A stretch of 64,000 bases of DNA, taken from contig NZ_SOFM01000049.1 in NCBI RefSeq assembly GCF_004402705.1, positions 85,355 to 149,354 on the forward strand, read 5' to 3'. A program made the position numbers and the translations under genes. Under the pieces are notes generated by a model, which saw only the letters and a list, made by a program, of their open reading frames with translations, was not told the origin of the DNA and did no database searches. Positions 28,549 to 35,778 of the stretch are shown piece after piece (within the stretch, counting starts at the first letter, position 1; each line of letters begins with the position of its first letter). The stretch is from Cryobacterium mannosilyticum. Its GTDB lineage: Bacteria; Actinomycetota; Actinomycetes; Actinomycetales; Microbacteriaceae.

Positions 28549-29043
28549 TCAGTCGAAGTCGAGGCTGAGCTTGCGCAGCAGCCCGGCCAGCCGGTCCTGG
28601 TCGCTCGCCGACAGGGTTGAGAGCAGCTCGGCCTCCGCATCGACCAGTCGGGTGATCGCGGCATCCACCCGGGTCAGGCCGGCCGGGTTCATCCCGACGA
28701 AGATGCCCCGCCCGTCATTGGGGTCGGTGCGGCGGGTGACCAGCCCGCGCTCGACCAGACGGTCGATCCGGTTGGTCATCGTGCCGCTGGAGACCAGGGT
28801 CTGCTGCAGCAGGGCCTTCGGGCTCAGCTCGTAGGGCGCGCCGGCGCGGCGCAGGGCCGAGAGCACGTCGAACTCCCAGGACTCCAGTTCGGAGCGGGAG
28901 AACGCGGTGCGCCTGGCCCGATCCAGGTGCTTGGAGAGCCGGCCGACCCGGGACAGGACCTGCAACGGAGCGAAGTCGAGGTCGGGGCGTTCGCGCAGCC
29001 AGGCGTCTACGATCCGGTCGACTTCGTCATGGGCGGGCATCAT
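28549..29043 (-). CDS. MarR family transcriptional regulator
   Basis: About 164 residues of winged-helix regulator: SELESWEFDVLSALRRAG, then the recognition region LSPKALLQQTLVSSGTMTNR, wing RLVERGLVTRRTDPNDGRG, and a C-terminal dimerisation helix. Starts at ATG 29043 (ATG 29040 also possible); an upstream in-frame start at 29094 would add 17 unlikely residues. The target is not evident, as the gene stands alone between CYTH-CHAD and tRNA-Gln. Confidence 0.88.
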   Translation of the reverse strand: MMPAHDEVDRIVDAWLRERPDLDFAPLQVLSRVGRLSKHLDRARRTAFSRSELESWEFDVLSALRRAGAPYELSPKALLQQTLVSSGTMTNRIDRLVERGLVTRRTDPNDGRGIFVGMNPAGLTRVDAAITRLVDAEAELLSTLSASDQDRLAGLLRKLSLDFD

Positions 29044-29072
29044 TCCATTATCCGGCCTCGGGGAGGCCGAGG

Positions 29073-29100
29073 TTGCTCGCTGCGCGCCGGGCACGATACT
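29073..29100 (+). promoter_or_regulatory. candidate promoter for tRNA-Gln
   Basis: TTGCTC (29073-29078) and GATACT (29095-29100) are separated by 16 bases, about 44 bases before the tRNA. A second TTGACA at 29111 has no good -10 partner. By eye only. Confidence 0.3.
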
Positions 29101-29143
29101 TCTGGCAGACTTGACACCGTTGGTCGGCCCCGGGCCGGCGAAT

Positions 29144-29215
29144 TCCGCCGTGGTGTAATGGCAGCACGACAGCCTTTGGAGCTGTTAGGTCCAGGTTCGA
29201 GTCCTGGCGGCGGAG
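29144..29215 (+). tRNA. tRNA-Gln (anticodon UUG)
   Basis: A full cloverleaf can be drawn: acceptor TCCGCCG/CGGCGGA, D arm with GTG/CAC, anticodon stem ACAGC/GCTGT around loop CTTTGGA (anticodon TTG), T arm CCAGG-TTCGAGT-CCTGG. Discriminator G. The CCA end is not encoded (CAC follows). Confidence 0.95.
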
Positions 29216-29286
29216 CACTGGTTGCAGACCAGTGAAGCTTCTCCGGTCTCCCCGGCCGGCAACACGAAAAGCAAAGAGGAAACCCC

Positions 29287-30711
29287 GTGACCGATTCCCG
29301 ACTCGCTATCGTCGTGCTGGCCGCAGGCCAGGGCACCCGCATGAAATCCAGCACCCCGAAGCTGCTGCACGAGCTCGCCGGGCTGCCCATGCTCAGCCAT
29401 GTCCTCGCCACCTCCCGTGCGCTGGACGCGGCCCACGTGGTCACGGTCGTGCGCCACGAACGCGACCTGGTCGCGGCCCTCGTGGCCGAGGACCTGCCCG
29501 AGAGCCTGATCGTCGACCAGGACGAGATCCCCGGCACCGGGCGTGCCGTGGAGCTCGCCGTCGCGGCCCTGCCCGAGGACTTCGAGGGTGACGTGCTCGT
29601 CGTCTCCGGCGATGTGCCGCTGCTGAACTCCGCCACCCTGGCCAGCTTCGTCGCCGCGCACCGCGAGCGTGAGGTCTCCGCCACCGTGCTCTCCTCGTTC
29701 CCCGAGGACTCCACCGGCTACGGCCGCATCGTGCGTTCCGAGACGGGCGGCTTCGACCGCATCGTGGAACAGAAGGATGCCTCGGCCGAGGAACGCCAGA
29801 TCGCCGAGACCAACGCGGGCGTCTACGCCTTCAGCGTCGCCGAACTCCGCGAGCAGCTCGCGCTCCTCACCACCGACAACGTGCAGGGCGAGAAGTACCT
29901 GACCGACGTGATCGGGCTCCTCCGCGACGCAGGCTCGTCCGTGCGGGCCGTGCCCGTCGCGGATGCCTGGCTCGTCGCCGGCATCAACGACCGCGCCCAG
30001 CTCAGCGAGACCGCCCGCCAGCTCAACGGTTTCATCGTGCACGGCTGGCAGCTGGCCGGCGTCACCGTTCAGGACCCGGCCACCACCTGGATCGACCTCA
30101 AGGCGCAGCTCGCGCCGGACGTGACCATCCTGCCCGGCACCCAGATCCGTGGCGCGACGGTGATCGAGACCGGCGCCGTGATCGGCCCGGACACCACCCT
30201 CGTGGACTGCGAGGTCGGCGAGAACGCGGTGGTGAAGCGCACCGACGCAACGCTCGCGGTGATCGGCGCCGGGGCATCCGTCGGCCCGTTCTCCTACCTG
30301 CGGCCCGGCACCATCCTCGGCGCGGACGGCAAGATCGGGGCGTTCGTCGAGACCAAGAACGCCACCATCGGCGCCGGCAGCAAGGTGCCGCACCTGAGCT
30401 ATGTCGGCGACGCGACCGTCGGCGACCAGTCCAACATCGGGGCAGGCACGATCTTCGCCAACTACGACGGCGTGAACAAGCACCGCAGCGAAATCGGGTC
30501 GCATGTGCGCACCGGGTCGCACAACGTGTTCGTCGCGCCGATTAGGATTGGGGACGGGGCATACACGGGAGCCGGCACAATCGTCCGCAAGGACGTACCT
30601 GCCGGGGCGTTGTCCCTGAGTGTTGCTCCACAACGCAATATGGAGGGCTGGGTCGAAACCCACCGTCCAGGAACCGACGCGGCGGTGGCCGCGGCAAAGA
30701 GCGGAGACTAG
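29287..30711 (+). CDS. glmU: bifunctional UDP-N-acetylglucosamine pyrophosphorylase / glucosamine-1-phosphate acetyltransferase
   Basis: Makes UDP-GlcNAc for peptidoglycan: the C-terminal domain acetylates glucosamine-1-phosphate and the N-terminal domain adds UMP. The nucleotidyltransferase motif VLAAGQGTRMKSSTPKLLHE opens the protein, and the left-handed beta-helix hexapeptides fill the C-terminal half (GAVIGPDTTLVDCEVGENAV, HLSYVGDATVGDQSNIGAGT). GTG start after AAAGAGGAAA. 474 residues, normal. It abuts prs with no gap. Confidence 0.97.
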   Translation: MTDSRLAIVVLAAGQGTRMKSSTPKLLHELAGLPMLSHVLATSRALDAAHVVTVVRHERDLVAALVAEDLPESLIVDQDEIPGTGRAVELAVAALPEDFEGDVLVVSGDVPLLNSATLASFVAAHREREVSATVLSSFPEDSTGYGRIVRSETGGFDRIVEQKDASAEERQIAETNAGVYAFSVAELREQLALLTTDNVQGEKYLTDVIGLLRDAGSSVRAVPVADAWLVAGINDRAQLSETARQLNGFIVHGWQLAGVTVQDPATTWIDLKAQLAPDVTILPGTQIRGATVIETGAVIGPDTTLVDCEVGENAVVKRTDATLAVIGAGASVGPFSYLRPGTILGADGKIGAFVETKNATIGAGSKVPHLSYVGDATVGDQSNIGAGTIFANYDGVNKHRSEIGSHVRTGSHNVFVAPIRIGDGAYTGAGTIVRKDVPAGALSLSVAPQRNMEGWVETHRPGTDAAVAAAKSGD

Positions 30712-31689
30712 GTGTCTGGAATCAAGACCAGCGGCGAAAAGCGACTTGTATTGGTTTCGGGGCGAGCTCACCCGCAACTGGCACTGGACATCGCCACGGA
30801 GCTTGGTACCGAACTCGTCCACACGGACGCCCGCACCTTCGCGAACGGCGAGATCTACGCCCGCTTCGACGAGAGCGTACGCGGGAGCGACACCTTCGTC
30901 ATCCAGTCGCACACCAACCCGATCAATGAATGGCTGATGGAACAGCTGATCATGGTCGACGCGCTCAAGCGGGCCTCCGCCAAGCGGATCACCGTGGTGG
31001 CGCCGTTCTACCCCTACGCCCGGCAGGACAAGAAGGGCCGCGGCCGCGAGCCGATCTCGGCCCGCCTCGTCGCCGACCTGTTCAAGGTCGCCGGCGCCGA
31101 CCGGATCATGGCGGTCGACCTGCACGCCGCCCAGATCCAGGGCTTCTTCGACGGCCCCGTCGACCACCTCTTCGCCATGCCGGTGCTGCTCGAGCACTTC
31201 AAAGAGAAGCTCGACCCGGCCACCCTGACCGTCGTCTCGCCCGACATGGGCCGCGTCCGCGTCGCCGACATCTGGAGCGACAAGCTCGGCGCCCCGCTGG
31301 CCATCATCCACAAGCGGCGCGACCCGCTCGTGCCCAACCGGGTCTCCGTGCACGAGATCGTCGGCCAGGTCGAGGGCCGCGTCTGCCTGATCGTCGACGA
31401 CATGATCGACACCGGCCGCACGATCGTGCTCGCCGCGGAGGCGCTGCGCAAGGCCGGCGCCATCGGCGTCGTCGTCGCCGCAACCCACGCCGTGTTCAGC
31501 CACCCGGCACTCGAACTGCTGCAGAACCCGGCGATCTCCGAGGTCGTCGTCACCGACACCCTGCCGATCCCGATGGAGAAGCGCTTCCCGACGCTCACCG
31601 TGCTGCCGATCGCGCCGCTGCTGGCGCGTGCGATCCACGAGGTGTTCGACGAGGGGTCCGTCACGTCGATGTTCGAGGGCGCCGCATAG
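30712..31689 (+). CDS. prs: ribose-phosphate pyrophosphokinase
   Basis: Makes PRPP from ribose-5-phosphate and ATP for nucleotide, His and Trp synthesis. Seen: RVSVHEIVGQVEGR region, PRPP loop CLIVDDMIDTGRTIV, flag-type ATP loop VAPFYPYARQDKK, and DLHAAQIQGFF. 325 residues. The GTG start directly follows the glmU stop; the glmU-prs pair is conserved in many bacteria. Confidence 0.97.
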   Translation: MSGIKTSGEKRLVLVSGRAHPQLALDIATELGTELVHTDARTFANGEIYARFDESVRGSDTFVIQSHTNPINEWLMEQLIMVDALKRASAKRITVVAPFYPYARQDKKGRGREPISARLVADLFKVAGADRIMAVDLHAAQIQGFFDGPVDHLFAMPVLLEHFKEKLDPATLTVVSPDMGRVRVADIWSDKLGAPLAIIHKRRDPLVPNRVSVHEIVGQVEGRVCLIVDDMIDTGRTIVLAAEALRKAGAIGVVVAATHAVFSHPALELLQNPAISEVVVTDTLPIPMEKRFPTLTVLPIAPLLARAIHEVFDEGSVTSMFEGAA

Positions 31690-31812
31690 GGGCACCGAAC
31701 GGCTTCCGGCCGGTCGTCGACGGATGTCGGTGGCCGGCCATCGGTCTGTCCGGGCTCGGTCGCGGGTTCGGTCGCGGGGGGAGCCGGAGCCCGTGTTCTG
31801 CGCCGCCCCGGC

Positions 31813-32178
31813 CTACGCCGGGATGCCGGACTCCGGCGCCCGCGGCGCCGAGGGGATGATCCCCAGGGGGACGACGTAGGTCTCCCGTTCGTTGCGGTCG
31901 ACCGCGTAGCACTGCCAGCCGAGCCCGCCCGGCCCGGTCAGCTCGAAGCGGGCGTCCGACCCGACCGCATACGGGTAGAAGTGCTGGGTTGCCAGCCGGC
32001 AGGTGTTCGCGGCGGTCGTCGTCGCGACCTGCAGCGTGGTCAGGATGCCGGGCACGACCAGCGCCACGAGCCCCAGCACGACGACGATGCGCATGAGCGT
32101 GAGGGCGCGCCGACTGCGCAGGGGCCGGTCGGCATCCTGCGGTTCGTAGCCGGAGAGTTCGGGGTGCTCGTCGCTCAT
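31813..32178 (-). CDS. small single-pass membrane protein, function unknown
   Basis: 121 residues: a charged cytoplasmic N-terminus (SDEHPELSGYEPQDADRPL), one membrane helix (IVVVLGLVALVVPGIL), and an external domain with two cysteines (NTCRLATQHFYPYAV, LGWQCYAVDRN) that could form a disulfide. I do not recognise the family. The ATG at 32178 is chosen because upstream codons run into the inverted-repeat region. Confidence 0.65.
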   Translation of the reverse strand: MSDEHPELSGYEPQDADRPLRSRRALTLMRIVVVLGLVALVVPGILTTLQVATTTAANTCRLATQHFYPYAVGSDARFELTGPGGLGWQCYAVDRNERETYVVPLGIIPSAPRAPESGIPA

Positions 32179-32220
32179 GTCCGTCCCAGTATCGCAGTCC
32201 CCGGACGACCGGAGATGTTG

Positions 32221-32270
32221 CCGGAGCGGACGACTGTTGCCCGCACACCGGCGACAGTCGTCCGCTCCGG
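32221..32270. repeat. inverted repeat, copy 1
   Basis: 21-bp arms (32221-32241 and 32250-32270) pair with one mismatch around an 8-base loop. The arm shares the core CCGGAGCGGAC-ACTGTTGCC with copy 2 at 32624. It may be a REP- or MITE-like element. Its right end abuts the DUF559-like gene fragment. Confidence 0.75.
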
Positions 32271-32605
32271 TGAATCGATGAGTCGCGCGGCGATCTTCGA
32301 ACTGGGTTTCCCCGATCCACTGCTTCAGACGTGCCATCTCAACCCCCGCGGCGGCTTCTACTTCACCGACTTCGAATGGCCGGCCTATCGCCTGATCGGG
32401 GAGTTCGACGGGAAGGGCAAGTACGTGAAGGACGAGTACCTGCGGGGTCTGACTCCCGGGGAAGCGGTCCATCGTGAGAAGGTTCGCGAGGACGACCTTT
32501 CGCGCGGAAGGCAATGGCGTGGCGCGCTGGGGTCCGTCCGATCTGCGCCGGCGCCAGTCGCTGCTGCGCATCCTCACGACCGCGGGGCTCCCGGTCCTCC
32601 GCTGA
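32271..32605 (+). pseudogene. remnant of a DUF559-like (Vsr-fold nuclease domain) protein
   Basis: The frame beginning GESMSRAAIFELGFPDP, with WPAYRLIGEFDGKGKYV and TPGEAVHREKVREDD, matches the C-terminal DUF559-type domain common in actinobacterial proteins paired with AbiEi-like regulators. After DDL the frame breaks near 32500: one surplus T shifts it, and the +1 frame then reads RAEGNGVARWGPSDL to LLRILTTAGLPVLR and a stop. The N-terminal half is absent; the fragment begins where inverted repeat copy 1 ends. So it is both truncated and frameshifted. Confidence 0.7.
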
Positions 32606-32623
32606 CCGGCCGCTGACAGACAG

Positions 32624-32689
32624 AACTGTTGCCGGAGCGGACAACTGTTGCCGGGATGCCGGCAACACTCGTCCGCTCCGGCAACAGTT
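32624..32689. repeat. inverted repeat, copy 2, downstream of gnd
   Basis: 31-bp arms (32624-32654 and 32659-32689) with two mismatches around a 4-base GATG loop. It lies 15 bases past the gnd stop (gnd is on the minus strand) and could end gnd transcription as a stable hairpin, though there is no T tract. Related in sequence to copy 1. Confidence 0.8.
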
Positions 32690-32703
32690 GCCCACCGGAG
32701 GTG

Positions 32704-34161
32704 CTAGTGCGAGGAGCCCTCGGTCTCGACCTCGGTGCGGTCGCCCGACCACAGGGTGTGGAAGGTGCCGGGCCTGTCGACGCGCTTGTAGGTGTGCGCG
32801 CCGAAGAAGTCACGCTGGCCCTGCACCAGGGCGGCCGGCAGGCGCTCGCTCGCGAGCGAGTCGAAGTAGCTCAGCGCCGACGCGAACCCGGGAACCGGGA
32901 TGCCGGAGAGCGCCGCGGTCGACACGACCCGGCGCCAGGCCGACTCGCCGTCGGCGACGGCCTTGGCGAAATACGGGTCGACGAGCAGGGTCGGGATCGA
33001 CGGGTCGTTCGCGTAGGCGTCGACGATCCGGTTGAGGAACTGGGCGCGGATGATGCAGCCGCCGCGCCAGATCGTGGCGATGGCGCCCTTGTCGATCTTC
33101 CAGCCGTACTTCTCGGCGCCGGCGATGATCGCGTCGAAGCCCTGGGCGTAGGCGACGACCTTGGAGGCGTAGAGCGCCTGGCGCACATCGTCCTGGAAGG
33201 TGTGGCCGACCACGGCGATCTCCGGGCGGGCGACCAGGGCCGCGCGGAGCGGCACACGCTGCTCCGGGTGGCTGGACACGGCGCGGGCGAACACGGCCTC
33301 GGCGATGCCACCGACGGGCACGCCCAGGTCGAGGGCGTTCTGCACGGTCCAGACCCCGGTGCCCTTGGAGCCGGCCTCGTCGAGCACGATGTCGACGAAG
33401 GGCAGGCCGGTCTTCGCGTCGACCTGGCGGAGCACCTCGGCGGTGATCTCGATCAGGTAGCTCTCGAGGTCGCCGTCGTTCCAGTCGGTGAACACGTCGG
33501 CGATGGCGGCGGGGGAGTGCCCGCCGACCTTGCGGAGCAGGTCGTAGGCCTCGGCGATGAGCTGCATGTCGGCGTATTCGATGCCGTTGTGGATCATCTT
33601 GACGAAGTGGCCGGCGCCGTCCGTGCCCACGTGCGTGACGCAGGGCACGCCGTCGACGACGGCCGCGATCGACTCGAGGATCGGGCCGAGGGTCTCGTAC
33701 GCCTCTGCCGAGCCGCCGGGCATGATGCTCGGGCCCTTGAGGGCGCCCTCCTCGCCGCCGGAGATGCCGGCGCCGACGAAGTTCACGCCGGTGGCGCGGA
33801 CGGCCTTCTCCCGGCGGATGGTGTCCTGGAAGTCGGCGTTGCCGCCGTCGACGATGATGTCGCCGGGCTCGAACAGGGCGGTCAGCTGGCTGATCACGGC
33901 ATCCGTGCCCGTGCCGGCCTGAACCATGATGATCGCGGTGCGCGGCTTCTGGAGCGACGCGGCGAACTCCTCGATCGTCTCGGAGGCGACGAAGTTCGCC
34001 TCCGGGTGTTCGCCCGTGAGCAGGCGGGTGCGCTCGGGGGAGCGGTTGTACACCGCCACCGTGTTCCCCGCCCGGCTGGCGAGGTTGCGGGCCAGATTCG
34101 ACCCCATCACCGCCAGTCCTACTACGCCAATGTTTGCCTGTGCTGCGCCGGTTTCGGCCAC
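32704..34161 (-). CDS. gnd: 6-phosphogluconate dehydrogenase, decarboxylating
   Basis: Oxidative pentose phosphate pathway: 6-phosphogluconate to ribulose-5-phosphate with NADP+ reduction. N-terminal Rossmann fold NIGVVGLAVMGSNLARNLA, substrate site GISGGEEGALKGPS, catalytic HFVKMIHNGIEYADMQLI, and C-terminal WRGGCIIRAQFLN. 485 residues, the long enterobacterial/Gram-positive type. Divergent from rplY. Confidence 0.97.
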   Translation of the reverse strand: MAETGAAQANIGVVGLAVMGSNLARNLASRAGNTVAVYNRSPERTRLLTGEHPEANFVASETIEEFAASLQKPRTAIIMVQAGTGTDAVISQLTALFEPGDIIVDGGNADFQDTIRREKAVRATGVNFVGAGISGGEEGALKGPSIMPGGSAEAYETLGPILESIAAVVDGVPCVTHVGTDGAGHFVKMIHNGIEYADMQLIAEAYDLLRKVGGHSPAAIADVFTDWNDGDLESYLIEITAEVLRQVDAKTGLPFVDIVLDEAGSKGTGVWTVQNALDLGVPVGGIAEAVFARAVSSHPEQRVPLRAALVARPEIAVVGHTFQDDVRQALYASKVVAYAQGFDAIIAGAEKYGWKIDKGAIATIWRGGCIIRAQFLNRIVDAYANDPSIPTLLVDPYFAKAVADGESAWRRVVSTAALSGIPVPGFASALSYFDSLASERLPAALVQGQRDFFGAHTYKRVDRPGTFHTLWSGDRTEVETEGSSH

Positions 34162-34492
34162 GTTTGCTCCTTCAGGTGATTGTTCTCAAACCTCCGTCAA
34201 GGCTACTGCGTCGGCCCGAACGGTTACGTGGCGTGACCGGCGGCCCTCGGGCGACGGATGCCCGACGCCCGGTTCGCCCCGGCCCGCCCGCTCCGCTAGA
34301 CTCACTAGTTGAACTTCGGCGAGGGCTGTCGGCGGCGGGAAACCGTCCACCGGCATCCGTTATCGACGCGGCGGGATGCTTCACGGCCTTTCCTCACGCG
34401 CACACGCGTTCGAGTTGAACCAGTACCCACGATTCCCGGGCTTCGGTCCGCGAAACCAGACTGGGCCGTCCAGGCCCGCAAGGAGAAACATC
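34162..34492. promoter_or_regulatory. 331-base divergent intergenic region between gnd and rplY
   Basis: Must hold the gnd and rplY promoters. TTCGCC (34273-34278) and TAGACT (34297-34302) at 18-base spacing is a plausible promoter for rplY, leaving a leader of about 185 bases. The gnd ATG has GAAGGAG-type sequence upstream on the minus strand. No small gene or clear riboswitch was seen in the leader. Confidence 0.35.
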
Positions 34493-35110
34493 ATGGCTGA
34501 GGCCAAGAAGAAGGTTGTCGCAGACAACAAGATTTCCGCCGACCTGCGCGTCAAGTTCGGCAAGGGCGCTGCCCGCAAGCTGCGCGTGCTGGGCAAGATC
34601 CCCGCCGTCATCTACGGCCACGGCACCGACCCGGTGCACGTCGCCCTCCCGGCCCACCAGATCGGCCTGCTGCTGCGCCGCGCCAACGCCGTGCTCGAGC
34701 TCGACGTCGAAGGCACCACCCACCTCACCCTGGTGAAGGATGTCCAGAAGGACCCGTTCCTGCAGATCATCGAGCACCTCGACCTCATCGTCATCCGCAA
34801 GGGTGAGAAGGTCCAGGTCGAGGTTTCCGTGCACCTGACCGGCGAGGCCGTTTCCGGCACCATCGCCGACCTGGACTCGAAGGTCCTCATGCTCGAGGTC
34901 GAGGCCACGAGCATCCCGCAGAACGTCGTCGTCTCCATCGACGGACTCGACGACGGCGCGCAGATCCACGCGAAGGACGTCGTGCTCCCGGGCGGCGCCA
35001 CCCTCATCTCCGACCCCGACGCCGTCGTGGTCTACGTGCACCTGCCCGCCGCCGAGGAAGAGGAAGAGCCGGCCGAAGCCGAGGCCACCGAGGCTCCTGC
35101 CGCCGAGTAG
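34493..35110 (+). CDS. rplY: ribosomal protein bL25, long (CTC/TL5) form
   Basis: Binds 5S rRNA in the 50S subunit. 205 residues: L25 beta domain (GKGAARKLRVLGKIPAVIYG), TL5/CTC C-terminal domain (GEKVQVEVSVHLTGEAV), and a Glu/Ala-rich acidic tail. ATG at 34493 with AAGGAG 8 bases upstream; the earlier in-frame ATG is unlikely. Adjacent to pth, a common pairing. Confidence 0.95.
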   Translation: MAEAKKKVVADNKISADLRVKFGKGAARKLRVLGKIPAVIYGHGTDPVHVALPAHQIGLLLRRANAVLELDVEGTTHLTLVKDVQKDPFLQIIEHLDLIVIRKGEKVQVEVSVHLTGEAVSGTIADLDSKVLMLEVEATSIPQNVVVSIDGLDDGAQIHAKDVVLPGGATLISDPDAVVVYVHLPAAEEEEEPAEAEATEAPAAE

Positions 35111-35148
35111 TCTTCCCCACCTGGCTTCGTCGACCGCGGAGGAATTCC

Positions 35149-35730
35149 CTGGACGAGAATCTCTGGCTCGTAGTCGGGCTCGGTAACCCCGGGCCCGGCT
35201 ACGCCGGCAACCGACACAACGTCGGCCACATGGCGGCGGCCGTGCTCGCCGACCGCCTGTCGGCGAACTTCAAGAACCACAAAACCAATTCGGCCGTCGC
35301 CGAGGGACGCAGCTTCCCCGGCGGACCGAAACTGGTGCTCGCCAAGCCGAGCACCTACATGAACGTGTCCGGCGGCCCGGTCGCCGCGCTCCTGCGCTTC
35401 TACTCGCTCGAGCCCGACCGGCTGATCGTCGTCCACGACGACCTCGACCTTCCCTTCGACACCATCAAGATCAAGGTCGGCGGCGGCCACGGCGGCCACA
35501 ACGGCCTCCGCGACATCATCGCCGCGACCGGCACGAAGGAGTTCGTGCGGATCCGGATCGGCATCGGCCGCCCGCCCGGGCGCCAGGACGCCGCCGACTT
35601 CGTGCTGCACGATTTCAGCAAGGACGAGCGGGCGGTCCTGCCCAACCTGTTGACGGATGCCGCCGACGCGATCGAACTGATCGCGGCCGAGGGCGTCACC
35701 GCCGCCCAGCAGAAGGTCCACTCCCCGTAG
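35149..35730 (+). CDS. pth: peptidyl-tRNA hydrolase, apparent CTG start
   Basis: Releases tRNA from peptidyl-tRNA dropped off ribosomes. LWLVVGLGNPGPGYAGNRHNVGH holds the catalytic Asn and His; LAKPSTYMNVSGGPV and VVHDDLDLPF follow. The first ATG (35230) would delete these essential residues. In frame upstream, the only candidate start next to a ribosome site is CTG 35149, 6 bases after GGAGGAA, giving 193 residues, the normal family length. No ATG, GTG or TTG fits there. Confidence 0.92.
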   Translation: MDENLWLVVGLGNPGPGYAGNRHNVGHMAAAVLADRLSANFKNHKTNSAVAEGRSFPGGPKLVLAKPSTYMNVSGGPVAALLRFYSLEPDRLIVVHDDLDLPFDTIKIKVGGGHGGHNGLRDIIAATGTKEFVRIRIGIGRPPGRQDAADFVLHDFSKDERAVLPNLLTDAADAIELIAAEGVTAAQQKVHSP

Positions 35731-35778
35731 CTCTTCGCCCGTTCCGCTGCCCGTGCCGGCGCTGCGTAGACTTGACCG

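Noticed and set aside
29185..31695. 836-codon minus-strand frame opposite glmU and prs
   Set aside because: Shadow of two clear genes.
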